Source: Saprospiraceae bacterium
GTDB taxonomy: Bacteria > Bacteroidota > Bacteroidia > Chitinophagales > Saprospiraceae
Assembly: GCA_020628095.1 (NCBI GenBank)
Contig: JAHDFP010000002.1
Coordinates: 124,001 to 188,000, forward strand
Reading direction: 5' to 3'
Length of the DNA: 64,000 nucleotides
Made by a program: the position numbers and the translations under genes. The notes under the pieces are model-generated. The model did not search any database. It saw only the letters and a list, made by a program, of their open reading frames with translations, and had not been told where the DNA came from. Below, piece after piece: positions 1 through 9,690 of the stretch; within the stretch, counting starts at the first letter, position 1, and every line of letters starts with the position of its first letter.

Positions 1-684
1 ATATCTAAGATCGTCAGGATTACCATATCTACTCGTCGGTGCAAAGTATCCTGTACATAGGTAACCCCAGGAAGGGTAGTAGGGATGTTCCATGAGTGGA
101 AGAAACTCAACATGAGTAAAATTCATATTGACCAAATAGTCTACTAATTGGTCTGCAATTTCTCTATAATGTAATGAGCGGTTTTCTTGGACGTTTTTCT
201 TCCAGCTACCGATATGTACCTCGTATATGGATATCGCTTGGTCAAGGGCATTTTCTTTTACTACTGTATTATTGAATTGCCAATCGTAGCTGTCTTTCCA
301 TACGATGCTTGCTGACTTTGGTGGCATCTCATATCTTCTAGCGTATGGGTCTGCTTTCTCTCTGATTAGATCATCTTGGTGTGAGTATATTCTGTATTTG
401 TATAATTCGCCTGGATAAATATCAGGTATAAATCCTTCCCATATTCCTGAGTCATCCCATCTTACTTTTAGACCATGTCGATCCCCAGACCAATTATTAA
501 AATCTCCTATGACTTGAACCTCTTTGGCAGCAGGGGCATAGACAGCAAAATAAGCACCAGAACCGTACTCTGTCTGGAGCGGATGACTTCCTAATTTTTC
601 ATATAGTCTATAATGCTTCCCACTTTTAAAAAGGTCAATATCAAATGTCGATAGGAGTGAAAAGTCTTTGACTAAGGATGCCAT
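1..684 (-). CDS. glgB: 1,4-alpha-glucan branching enzyme, N-terminal part (runs off window)
   Basis: The open frame reads from an ATG at 684 to the window edge, giving the first 228 residues. Residues about 40-115 look like the CBM48 early-set domain (YAPAAKEVQVIGDFNNW). The start of the GH13 barrel follows, with YEVHIGSW near 154-161, THVEFLPLMEHP near 190-201 and the WGY..TGYFAPTSRYG block near 207-221, all typical of glycogen branching enzymes. The enzyme makes alpha-1,6 branches in glycogen in the cytoplasm. The catalytic Asp and Glu lie outside the window. The family is certain; the rest of the gene cannot be judged. Confidence 0.93.
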   Translation of the reverse strand, partial: MASLVKDFSLLSTFDIDLFKSGKHYRLYEKLGSHPLQTEYGSGAYFAVYAPAAKEVQVIGDFNNWSGDRHGLKVRWDDSGIWEGFIPDIYPGELYKYRIYSHQDDLIREKADPYARRYEMPPKSASIVWKDSYDWQFNNTVVKENALDQAISIYEVHIGSWKKNVQENRSLHYREIADQLVDYLVNMNFTHVEFLPLMEHPYYPSWGYLCTGYFAPTSRYGNPDDLRY

Positions 685-824
685 GTTCGCCTCGGAATTT
701 GTTCATAATATAATAAATATATTTATAGTGAATGGCGGACTATGGTTGATAAGAGTTATTGCTAACTATATGAATTAGAATGGAAAGGAAAATTGATGTC
801 TTATTAAAGAAATAGTAAACTTCG

Positions 825-1268
825 ATGTATAAAATAAACATCTTAGTAATTCTCTTTTTAAGCGCATGTAATAATTACTATCCATGTCAAGATGAAAGAT
901 TAACGGCGCTAGAGTTTAAGCAATTTAGACAAATTGGATTAAGCTATTATCATGACGACGAAACGCCTATTTATAGCCGTATAGATAAAAATCTTGACTC
1001 TGTTTATCTGGCCAAATTGGATAGAATCAAAGTCCCAGTCATTGCACTGAGAAAAGATACGATACGAAAAGTAGTGATAATTTTTCTTTCTGGTAAGCCA
1101 GAATTTCCTATGTCTGCCCATTCATTAAAAATGGTGATCCCAATCGATGGTTATGATATGAATCCATCTCTGTATGATAATGAAAAAGAGGATGATCGTT
1201 ATGAGCTAAATTGCTTTGAACAGGCGTTTGAGGAGATATGGTTACTCTCAGAAACCAGGTACAACTAA
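825..1268 (+). CDS. Small predicted lipoprotein of unknown function
   Basis: A 147-residue protein with a short hydrophobic N-terminus ending in a lipobox (LSAC, Cys about residue 15), so it is probably exported and lipidated. The mature part is mixed and charged, with no motif I recognise. It stands alone between the divergent glgB and the convergent carB. A perfect 8-bp inverted repeat (CAACTAAT/ATTAGTTG) overlaps its stop codon at 1262-1284, but no T-tract follows. Unknown function; the gene call rests on the lipoprotein signal and on an intact frame without a better overlapping candidate. Confidence 0.6.
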   Translation: MYKINILVILFLSACNNYYPCQDERLTALEFKQFRQIGLSYYHDDETPIYSRIDKNLDSVYLAKLDRIKVPVIALRKDTIRKVVIIFLSGKPEFPMSAHSLKMVIPIDGYDMNPSLYDNEKEDDRYELNCFEQAFEEIWLLSETRYN

Positions 1269-1349
1269 TTTGATTTATTAGTTGACAAGTAGCAACGGAA
1301 TTTATTACAATGGAATAATTAGAAATGTAAAAATTAAATTACCGCTGTT

Positions 1350-4166
1350 TTACCTACTCAGATACATACTCCTTTCTTTATCTAACTTTCTAAAGAACGG
1401 ATCATTCAGATCTTTGATGAATTGTATTGCTTCGCCAGTAGATTTCATTTCTGGTCCTAGCTGTTTGTCGACATTAGGAAACTTATTAAATGAGAAAACA
1501 GGAACTTTGATGGCGTAGCCTTCGAGTTTTTTCTCAAATTCAAAGTCCTTAATTTTCTTGTTCCCAAGCATAACGTGCGTGGCTATTTTGAGGAAAGGCA
1601 CCTGATAGGCCTTCGCTATGAACGGTGTCGTACGCGAAGCTCTTGGATTGGCTTCTATGACGTATACAAAATCATCTTTGATGGCGAATTGTATATTGAT
1701 GAGTCCTTTTATATTAAGTGCCTTGGCTAACTTTTCTGTATACTCTTTCATTTTCTCGATCGCTTGATCAGAAAGCGAGTAGGTCGGTAGGACGGCAGAG
1801 CTATCACCCGAGTGAATGCCAGCAGGCTCTATGTGTTCCATGATACCCATAATGAGCACTTCGTCACCATCATATATGGCATCTACCTCAGCCTCCTTAG
1901 CACGTTCCAAAAACTGATCTACCAATACACGATTATCAGGCATGTGTTTGAATATACTTAGGACATGTCTTTCGAGTTCTGCGTCATTGATGACTATACG
2001 CATGCGTTGTCCACCAAGTACATAAGAAGGACGCACAAGCACAGGGTACGTGACTTCGTTAGCTATTCTTATCGCTTCGTCTACATCTTCTGCCACGCCA
2101 TATCGAGGGTACGGTATGTTTAATTCTTTGAGTAAATCAGAGAATCGACCTCTGTCTTCTGCCAGATCCATACTATCTACGCTAGTCCCTACTATGTTAT
2201 AACCTGCTTCTTTTATTTTGTGAGACAACTTTAGGGCAGTTTGCCCACCAAGTTGTACTATGACGCCTTCCGGTTTTTCCAGTTCTAATATTTCTTCTAG
2301 ATGTTCCCAGTATATTGGCTCGAAGTATAGTTTGTCTGCTATGTCAAAATCAGTGGATACGGTCTCAGGGTTACAGTTGACCATAATAGATTCGTAACCA
2401 GCTTCCTTGATAGCCATGACGCCATGCACGCAACAATAATCAAACTCTATTCCCTGACCTATTCGATTAGGACCAGATCCTAGAACAACAATTTTTTTAT
2501 TATCCGTAGGCACGCTCTCGTTCTCGAAATCGAATGTAGAATAAAAGTATGGTGTCTGAGCCTCAAATTCTGCAGCACAGGTATCGACCATTTTATAAGT
2601 ACGGCGTATGCCCAGTTTCTTTCTCTGTTTAGTTACCGTCCTTTCATCCACACGCATAAGCCAAGCTATCTGGCTATCGGAGTAGCCATTGACTTTTAGT
2701 TCTCTGAAGAATGACTCAGGGATATCGTCCGGAATATTGTACTGCATGAGTTCATTTTCCAGATTGACGAGTTGCTTAATTTGTTTGAGATACCAAGGAT
2801 CTATTTTGGTCAGTTTTTGGATAGATTTAATTGGTACACCTAATCGTAAGGCATCTTTGACACGATATATACGATCATCACTGACGACTTCTAGTCGATG
2901 GATAATGTCTTCTGTTTTTATCCATTCCTTTTTATCGGCACCTAATCCAGCTCTATTGTTTTCTTGACTTTGACATGCCTTTTGTAAGGCCTCTAAAAAA
3001 TTACGCCCTATAGACATCACTTCTCCGACGGACTTCATCTGTAATCCAAGGGTATGATCAGATCCGTAGAATTTGTCAAAGTTCCATCTCGGCATTTTGA
3101 CTATAACATAATCTAAAGTAGGCTCAAAGTATGCCGAGGTTGTTTTTGTAATTTGATTTTTTAGCTCGTCTAGGTTATAACCTATAGCTAGTTTGGCAGC
3201 AATTTTTGCAATAGGGTATCCAGTCGCTTTTGATGCTAAGGCGGAAGATCTCGATACTCTTGGATTGATTTCTATACAAATAAGTTCTTCCGTCTCAGGA
3301 TTGATAGAAAACTGAATATTACAGCCACCAGCAAAGTTACCCATCGATCTCATCAGCTTGATGGACTGATTACGCATCTCTTGATAGGCGGTATCAGATA
3401 GGGTCATTGCTGGAGCGACGGTAATACTATCTCCAGTATGGATACCCATCGGGTCTAAGTTCTCCACAGTACAGATAATGACGACATTGTCATTATTATC
3501 TCGCAGTAATTCTAACTCATACTCTTTCCATCCTAGTACCGCTTTTTCCACCAGGACCTCGTGAGAAGGCGAAGCATTAAGCCCTCGACGCAGTGCTTCG
3601 TCAAATTCTTCTTCTACATGGACAAATCCTCCTCCATGTCCACCCAACGTGTAGGATGGCCTAATGACTAGTGGAAAACCAATTTTCTGAGAGGCATTCT
3701 TTCCTTCTAAAAAAGAATTGGCTATAAATGATGGAGCCACACTCAGGCCTATACTGATAACATGTTTTCTGAATTCTTCTCTGTTCTCTGCCAATTCTAT
3801 GGCATCCAAGTCTACACCAATTAGCTTGACATCAAACTCTTCCCATAGTCCTTGTTTGCCAGCTTCTATGGCAAGGTTGAGTGCAGTTTGTCCACCCATT
3901 GTGGCTAATACGGCATCTATTTTCCGCTCACTGAGGATATGCCTAAGGCTTTCTACAGTCAGCGGCATGAGATAAATATGATCCGCGGTGAGGGGATCAG
4001 TCATTATGGTGGCGGGATTAGAATTGATAAGGCTGACTTCTATTCCTTCTTCTCGTAATGATCGAGATGCTTGACTTCCAGAATAATCAAATTCGCAGGC
4101 TTGTCCAATTATTATAGGTCCACTTCCTATGATGAGAACGGACTTAATCGAAGCATCACGTGGCAT
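1350..4166 (-). CDS. carB: Carbamoyl-phosphate synthase large subunit
   Basis: This 938-residue protein makes carbamoyl phosphate from ammonia (from the glutaminase subunit CarA), bicarbonate and two ATP, for pyrimidine and arginine synthesis. It begins with the expected block IGSGPIIIGQACEFDYSGSQA and contains two homologous CPSase/ATP-grasp halves. The second half opens with VLGSGPNRIGQGIEFDYCCVH. An oligomerisation region lies between them (residues about 400-550). It ends in MYLSR without the C-terminal MGS-like allosteric domain of the roughly 1070-residue enterobacterial enzyme, which is the usual length in Bacteroidota. carA is not in the window. A TATATTTG promoter element lies 26 nt upstream of the ATG, so the gene probably has its own promoter. 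Confidence 0.97.
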   Translation of the reverse strand: MPRDASIKSVLIIGSGPIIIGQACEFDYSGSQASRSLREEGIEVSLINSNPATIMTDPLTADHIYLMPLTVESLRHILSERKIDAVLATMGGQTALNLAIEAGKQGLWEEFDVKLIGVDLDAIELAENREEFRKHVISIGLSVAPSFIANSFLEGKNASQKIGFPLVIRPSYTLGGHGGGFVHVEEEFDEALRRGLNASPSHEVLVEKAVLGWKEYELELLRDNNDNVVIICTVENLDPMGIHTGDSITVAPAMTLSDTAYQEMRNQSIKLMRSMGNFAGGCNIQFSINPETEELICIEINPRVSRSSALASKATGYPIAKIAAKLAIGYNLDELKNQITKTTSAYFEPTLDYVIVKMPRWNFDKFYGSDHTLGLQMKSVGEVMSIGRNFLEALQKACQSQENNRAGLGADKKEWIKTEDIIHRLEVVSDDRIYRVKDALRLGVPIKSIQKLTKIDPWYLKQIKQLVNLENELMQYNIPDDIPESFFRELKVNGYSDSQIAWLMRVDERTVTKQRKKLGIRRTYKMVDTCAAEFEAQTPYFYSTFDFENESVPTDNKKIVVLGSGPNRIGQGIEFDYCCVHGVMAIKEAGYESIMVNCNPETVSTDFDIADKLYFEPIYWEHLEEILELEKPEGVIVQLGGQTALKLSHKIKEAGYNIVGTSVDSMDLAEDRGRFSDLLKELNIPYPRYGVAEDVDEAIRIANEVTYPVLVRPSYVLGGQRMRIVINDAELERHVLSIFKHMPDNRVLVDQFLERAKEAEVDAIYDGDEVLIMGIMEHIEPAGIHSGDSSAVLPTYSLSDQAIEKMKEYTEKLAKALNIKGLINIQFAIKDDFVYVIEANPRASRTTPFIAKAYQVPFLKIATHVMLGNKKIKDFEFEKKLEGYAIKVPVFSFNKFPNVDKQLGPEMKSTGEAIQFIKDLNDPFFRKLDKERSMYLSR

Positions 4167-4192
4167 ATAGGCTCGTCAATTTTATATGACGA

Positions 4193-4200
4193 CAAATATA
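4193..4200 (-). promoter_or_regulatory. Bacteroidota-type -7 element upstream of carB
   Basis: Read on the minus strand this is TATATTTG, an exact match to the Bacteroidota -7 consensus TAnnTTTG. It lies 26 nt before the carB start in the 74-bp gap behind the repeat-protein gene. I see no clear TTG element about 20 nt upstream, so confidence is moderate. Confidence 0.5.
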
Positions 4201-4240
4201 AAAAATGTTATATAAGTTGCCTTGACTGTGACCGCCCTTA

Positions 4241-7200
4241 TTAGTTAGATACTGTGATCGATCCTGTACGTAAGATTTTGTTGCCAAATCGATCCTCTAG
4301 CTCCAGTTTGTAGACATACACGCCTTGTACTACAGGTCCATTATTAAATCGACCATCCCATCCATAACTTTCGTCATTAACAGGGAAAGGGGCCTCTGAT
4401 TTGTAGACTAAATCTCCCCATCTGTTATATATATTGAGGAAGGTTACCATCTCTACTGACTCATTACCATATACAGTAAATATGTCATTTTCATTATCTC
4501 CATTAGGCGAAAAAGTATTAGGTATATATATTTTACCATCTGGTAAAAATGTAATACTTGTCTCACATTCATCTCTATTCTTACAATCATCTATCGCCGT
4601 AAATGTGATGACACGTGTGAAACTCTCCACACAATTAGGATTTATCTGATTAATATCAAAATCATTTTCTAATATGAAATTATCATCTGAGACTACCGTA
4701 TAACTGGTTAAAAAAGAATCAATCAAAGATTGGTTATATACTTGAGTGCATTTTATTTCTATTGGATCAGGGCAACTGACATCGATAAATGCACTGCTAC
4801 CAAAGGTCAATTCCGTTATACATGCATTGTCATTTCCACAAATATCAGAGACCTGATACTCTACCAGAAATGATATCCCACAATTTAATAAGCTAAGGTC
4901 TTCGTCGAAGTCATTAGTAATGTCACCAGATAGATCGCTACAGTTGTCCGTAGCAAAAGCACCTTCCATCCAGTCATCGATTTCCTGTTGTAGAGTAGTG
5001 CTACCAACATCCAGAGTTACATTATCTGGACATGATATCTCTGGTGTCGTGTTATCTGACACTGTAATACGAGCTGCACAATTATTACCTGATCCACATA
5101 GATCGTCTACAAAAAAGAGAACAACTATAGAGTCAGAGCAGAGATTAGAATAATCTATCGGACTATAATCATTTATTACTTGTAGGTCAGAACCTGTATT
5201 ATCTTGAGCGGAAGCTTGAGTAAGCCAATCTGCTATTTTACTATCATTATTATTATCGCTACACTCTAGTGAAAGTGATTGTGATGGGCAATTAAGAATA
5301 GGCAAATCTTTAGTAACTGATATCTCGCCGACACACGTACTCTCAAGTCCGCATATATCTGTGGATGTAAATGTGATTTCTACGATATCGGGTAGAGCAC
5401 AATAGTTGATTGTATCTAAATCAATACTTTCGGAGATGGTCGGATTGCTACATTCGTCAGTAGAGACTGCGGATGCAAGCCAAGCTCCGACGATGGCATC
5501 ATTATCCGTATCTGTAGAACTAATGGATAATGCGGGAGGACATTGTATGAACGGATTAGTTGTGTCCTGTACCCTGATTTGTAGTTCTTCCGTATTGATG
5601 ACATTACATGAATTAGTCATGCTAAACGAGATAGTCAGTGTATCATTACATGTGAGCGCATCGAATTGGGCCTCAGCAAAGTCATTGCTTACATTCAAAC
5701 TGGTTCCGTCAAAATCCTGACCTGTGATATTTGATAAAATATCTCTTATGGTATTCAGATTGTCTGGTGCTCCACATTCTAAGTCCAGGTCAGAAGGTAC
5801 ATTATTGATACGTGGTGATCGTTCGGACTCCACTCTTATAGTTGCGCTACAATCTGCAGTATACCCACAAGGATCATTTCCTACAAAAGTTATTACCAAG
5901 TCAGAATACCCCGTGCAATCATCCACACTGCTGACAGGTGTATAATTATTAGTAATGTTAACGGCACCACAGTTATCATCTCCTGTAGTCGTGGATAACC
6001 AATTACTAATATCCGAATCAAAATTGGGCGCATCCAATGTCAGCGTAATATCAGAAGGACAAGTTACCTCAGGGGCAGTTGTATCAGATATAGTTATAGA
6101 ACTCACACAAGAAGTACCAGAGTTACATTCGTCTACTATCACGAATTCCACAGCGATAATTCCATCACAATCTATAATTCCAGGATTAGTCAGATTGAAA
6201 TCATTATTGACTGCAAAACTGTTTCCTAGGTTATCCTCAGCTATGGCCGAGTTGAGCCACATTTGTATTTCAGTTTCGTTATCTGGTGCGCCACATTCTA
6301 TAGATAAGCCTGGTGGACAGGTAATCTGAGATATGACCGTATTTTTCACACTAATATCAAACATGCACGGTGTCTGATTACCACAGAGGTCTTCTGCCGT
6401 AAATGTCACTGGAATTATGACTTCGTCCTGACATGCGACATCTAATAGACTCCTATCCAAGTCGTCTGTAAATGTTGTCATGTTACAATCCGTCACAATA
6501 ATGCTTTCAAAAAACTGATCTACTGTACCCACTATATCAGGATCACCTGCTATCAAACTTAACATAGGTGGACAATCGATTTCTGGACTGATATTATCCT
6601 CTACAAGTATGGATGCCATACATGAGCTTGAGACCTCACAACTATCTTTAGTGACAAACTGCACGACTAATTCTGTACTACATCCTTCTTCCAGATTAGT
6701 AATGTCGAAGTCATTAGTCACTAATAGATTAGACAAATTGTTATCCTGTGCAGCCGAGGTAGCAAGCCATTGTTCTATTCTATTAGAGTTGTCACTGTCT
6801 CCGCATATTAGATTAAGGGATGCTGGACAATTGATTGTTGGTGAGGCTTTATTTATATTAATCGTAGTGGAACACTCACTTGTGAGTCCGCAATCATCAG
6901 TTGCGATACAGGCTACATTAATTACTTCTGCGGCCAAACAAATATCAAATGCTGTCGTATCAAAATCATGCGTTACAGAACTAGACAGACAATTATCATT
7001 ACTTGTTATCGTCGATAACCATTGTTCTATCTTAGAAAGATAATTTACATCAGTAGCATTAATATCCAGTGGGTTAGGACAAATGGCTTCAGGTGGCGTA
7101 TTGTCACTAAGCATGATGGTCGTAGTACAAGAATCTGATCTATTACAATTATCTACAGAAAAGAAGTTGACTTCTACTGCATAATTACAACCTGGCTTAG

Positions 7201-9328
7201 TAATGGAATCGATGACCAAATCATTATTGACGACAAGGTCCGTTCCGGCAAAATCAAAACTATTCGCCGATTGCAACCAGTTATTTATGATCAAGCTGTT
7301 ATCTTCTCCGCATTCTATAGCTAAGGTAGAAGGACAGTTAATAGAAGGCTCTCTGTTATATCGAAGTGTCAAATTGCTAATACAAGCCGATGATATTAAT
7401 CCACAAGAGTCCACGGCTGTAAACTCTACAGGTACTGTTATGGTAGAGTCGCAAGTTTCTATTTGACTAATATCAAAGGAATTATCTATCGTCTCTACGG
7501 AGCAGTTGTCCGTGGCAGATGCCCCTAATAGCCAATTACTTATTCCTAAAAATATATCAGAAGTGTCCACGACTAATCGGATATCCTGAGGACAACTGAT
7601 TGCCGGGATGATGGTGTCTATAGTAGTGATCGCGGATATACAATCGTAAGGTGTATTACAAGCGTCTGTACCTGAGAATAAAACCGTAACATCCTCATTA
7701 CAAGATAAAAGTCTATAGTCGCTTAATGTTAGGTCGTTGGACAATTGTATTGTATCCAGATTGTTGTCCCATATTTTGAATTCATCTAACCATGAATTAA
7801 TAATTAGATCGTTTTCCTGATTGCCACAGTGTATTGTTAGACCCATCGGGCAGATAGTTCCTGACAGATAATTATTACTTATGCTGATTGTAGACTGGCA
7901 AGTATTCGTATTACCACAATAATCCTCAGCGGTAAATGTGACCAGAAAATCTTCCGTACCCACGCACCCAAATATAAGTAAGGATTCGTTGAGGTCTTCT
8001 TTTATAGTGACAGAATTACAAGCATCATTAGCCTCGATACGATTTTTCCATGCATCTATTCCTTCCATCAGGTTGCCATCTGCTGATAGTAGTGTGGTAT
8101 CACTTGGACAAGCTATGTCCGGTTTGGTTAGGTCATTAATGACGATTCTAGAGTTACAGAAAGAGGTGAATCCACAATCATCTCTTGTTTCAAATTTTAT
8201 AGTTGTCTCCTGATTACAGAATGGCGTGTCCAGTAATGTTGTATCAAAATCATTTTGGACAAATAAAAATGTACCATCTACGTCATTGGCATAGGCTTCC
8301 ACGATCCAGTTATTAATAAGACCTCGATTACTTGGGTCAGCGCACTCTACGACAAGCGTATCAGGACAGAAAATCTGTGGTCCTAAATCGGCGCTAATGG
8401 TTATGTTAGTTATACAATCAGAAAAGTTACCACAGGTATCTCTAGAAATGTATGTAATCGGCAAAGTCTGCGAGGGATTACAATCATAATCGATCCTTGA
8501 AGTGGCGAAGTCGATAGAAGTCGATGTACTGCCACATTGATCGAAAGTGTTAAACTTCTGAAGATATGTTCTGATATCCCCTTCCAGATTGGGCTCAAAA
8601 AGATTGAAAACCGTATCCGTGGGGCAATTTAGTTCTGGACTATTGAGATCTTGCACATAAACTCCGCCTACGGTGGTAAATGTTTTACATCCATCAGAGA
8701 AGGTAAACTGAGCTCTATGTTCTCCTATGACATTCCTATTATTTCGTCTATCGTAACATCCACCAAATCTGAATACAGGATCTGACTGAAGGTCTACCTG
8801 AAGCGGCATACAATGCTGATAATCTGCAAATCCAATTCTTTTGATATAATCTGCTAGAATGGAGTCAACATTTTCCTCACATGATATATATATATCATCC
8901 GCACTACTGAAAAACATGAGGACATCATCCTCAGTTGTCGGATCTCCTGTCACTATATATTCTTGCGTACATTGCTCCCGTCTGATACCATCGGTGATAG
9001 AATACACTCGGTGTAATACGGCGTGATCCCCACACATGGCAGGAAATTGATCTATAATATCTTCTGCTTTTATTATGACCTGATTGCATTCATTGGTTAT
9101 GATTCCACCAAGGTTTTGGAAGGTGTTTTTGTCGCCATTGAGTAGAGAACTATCGTCTAAAAATAAATCTGGTATATCAGGAATCTCAGAGACGCATTGT
9201 ACAGTAATAGTTGTGCTGAATGCCGAACAATCAACTTGTAAAAAGCCTGCGGATGTAGGATGAGAAGCCGAAATTACTCCAGAGGCTGACATTAGTACCA
9301 ATAAGATTATATGTCTTATTATTTGCAT
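4241..9328 (-). CDS. Giant HYR-like repeat surface protein with T9SS type B sorting domain
   Basis: A 1695-residue exported protein. Residues 1-20 form a signal peptide. After an N-terminal region of about 240 residues come sixteen Cys-rich beta-sandwich modules of about 85-90 residues. Each opens with a CP(x)nL motif and carries a WL..A.D(N/D) motif and a D.C......C pair, as in HYR-like domains. The modules alternate strictly: odd ones lack and even ones have a second Cys (as in LSIECG) just after the opening motif. The last 90 residues (IPNTFSPNGDNEND, FNIYNRWGDLVY-like, WDGR, G.YVYKL) are a gliding-motility-type C-terminal domain, the type B signal for secretion by T9SS and attachment to the cell surface. 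A surface adhesin or matrix protein is likely; the ligand is unknown. Confidence 0.9.
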   Translation of the reverse strand: MQIIRHIILLVLMSASGVISASHPTSAGFLQVDCSAFSTTITVQCVSEIPDIPDLFLDDSSLLNGDKNTFQNLGGIITNECNQVIIKAEDIIDQFPAMCGDHAVLHRVYSITDGIRREQCTQEYIVTGDPTTEDDVLMFFSSADDIYISCEENVDSILADYIKRIGFADYQHCMPLQVDLQSDPVFRFGGCYDRRNNRNVIGEHRAQFTFSDGCKTFTTVGGVYVQDLNSPELNCPTDTVFNLFEPNLEGDIRTYLQKFNTFDQCGSTSTSIDFATSRIDYDCNPSQTLPITYISRDTCGNFSDCITNITISADLGPQIFCPDTLVVECADPSNRGLINNWIVEAYANDVDGTFLFVQNDFDTTLLDTPFCNQETTIKFETRDDCGFTSFCNSRIVINDLTKPDIACPSDTTLLSADGNLMEGIDAWKNRIEANDACNSVTIKEDLNESLLIFGCVGTEDFLVTFTAEDYCGNTNTCQSTISISNNYLSGTICPMGLTIHCGNQENDLIINSWLDEFKIWDNNLDTIQLSNDLTLSDYRLLSCNEDVTVLFSGTDACNTPYDCISAITTIDTIIPAISCPQDIRLVVDTSDIFLGISNWLLGASATDNCSVETIDNSFDISQIETCDSTITVPVEFTAVDSCGLISSACISNLTLRYNREPSINCPSTLAIECGEDNSLIINNWLQSANSFDFAGTDLVVNNDLVIDSITKPGCNYAVEVNFFSVDNCNRSDSCTTTIMLSDNTPPEAICPNPLDINATDVNYLSKIEQWLSTITSNDNCLSSSVTHDFDTTAFDICLAAEVINVACIATDDCGLTSECSTTININKASPTINCPASLNLICGDSDNSNRIEQWLATSAAQDNNLSNLLVTNDFDITNLEEGCSTELVVQFVTKDSCEVSSSCMASILVEDNISPEIDCPPMLSLIAGDPDIVGTVDQFFESIIVTDCNMTTFTDDLDRSLLDVACQDEVIIPVTFTAEDLCGNQTPCMFDISVKNTVISQITCPPGLSIECGAPDNETEIQMWLNSAIAEDNLGNSFAVNNDFNLTNPGIIDCDGIIAVEFVIVDECNSGTSCVSSITISDTTAPEVTCPSDITLTLDAPNFDSDISNWLSTTTGDDNCGAVNITNNYTPVSSVDDCTGYSDLVITFVGNDPCGYTADCSATIRVESERSPRINNVPSDLDLECGAPDNLNTIRDILSNITGQDFDGTSLNVSNDFAEAQFDALTCNDTLTISFSMTNSCNVINTEELQIRVQDTTNPFIQCPPALSISSTDTDNDAIVGAWLASAVSTDECSNPTISESIDLDTINYCALPDIVEITFTSTDICGLESTCVGEISVTKDLPILNCPSQSLSLECSDNNNDSKIADWLTQASAQDNTGSDLQVINDYSPIDYSNLCSDSIVVLFFVDDLCGSGNNCAARITVSDNTTPEISCPDNVTLDVGSTTLQQEIDDWMEGAFATDNCSDLSGDITNDFDEDLSLLNCGISFLVEYQVSDICGNDNACITELTFGSSAFIDVSCPDPIEIKCTQVYNQSLIDSFLTSYTVVSDDNFILENDFDINQINPNCVESFTRVITFTAIDDCKNRDECETSITFLPDGKIYIPNTFSPNGDNENDIFTVYGNESVEMVTFLNIYNRWGDLVYKSEAPFPVNDESYGWDGRFNNGPVVQGVYVYKLELEDRFGNKILRTGSITVSN

Positions 9329-9690
9329 TTGACTAATAGAATATAGACTAATTAAATAATTAGTATCTGGAGTTCAGGTTGATGTCGTGTAAGACTTAGT
9401 GCAAAAACCAAACCAATGATCCATTTGCTTAATTAATGTCTTAGACAGGGGGGAAGTGAGGGTAATATTCATGGTGACTTAAAATTATTTGCTTGATAAA
9501 ATCAATGAGATAACGATTATGCCAGCCAGATTGCGACCCTCATAATGTTAATTTTCATATAATTAATATATCAATACCTTATAAGATCAAAATATCCCAA
9601 TTATGACGTAGGATTATAGGGATAGTAACTGCTGATAATGTCGTTCAGATTCTTATTTTTAATTTAATTAAAAGACCCGAATAAAGTTAT
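9329..9690. other. Divergent intergenic region between the repeat protein and the amidohydrolase
   Basis: A 362-bp AT-rich gap that must hold two divergent promoters. I find no exact TAnnTTTG element on either strand. The only structure I see is a 16-bp perfect palindrome (CTAATTAAATAATTAG at 9348-9363), 20 nt upstream of the minus-strand start. It could be an operator. No open frame of convincing quality is present. Confidence 0.5.

Noticed and set aside
1262-1284. Perfect 8-bp hairpin overlapping the stop of the small lipoprotein gene as terminator
   Set aside because: AT-rich stem and no T-tract after it; too weak to call.
2041-2140. CarB has GGQRMRIV where many homologues have GGQGMRIV
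   Set aside because: This position varies in the family (E. coli has GGRAMEIV), so it does not indicate loss of function.
5406-7466. Several plus-strand frames of 70-144 residues opposite the HYR-like gene
   Set aside because: They mirror the repeat structure of the minus-strand gene and show no domain or start context.
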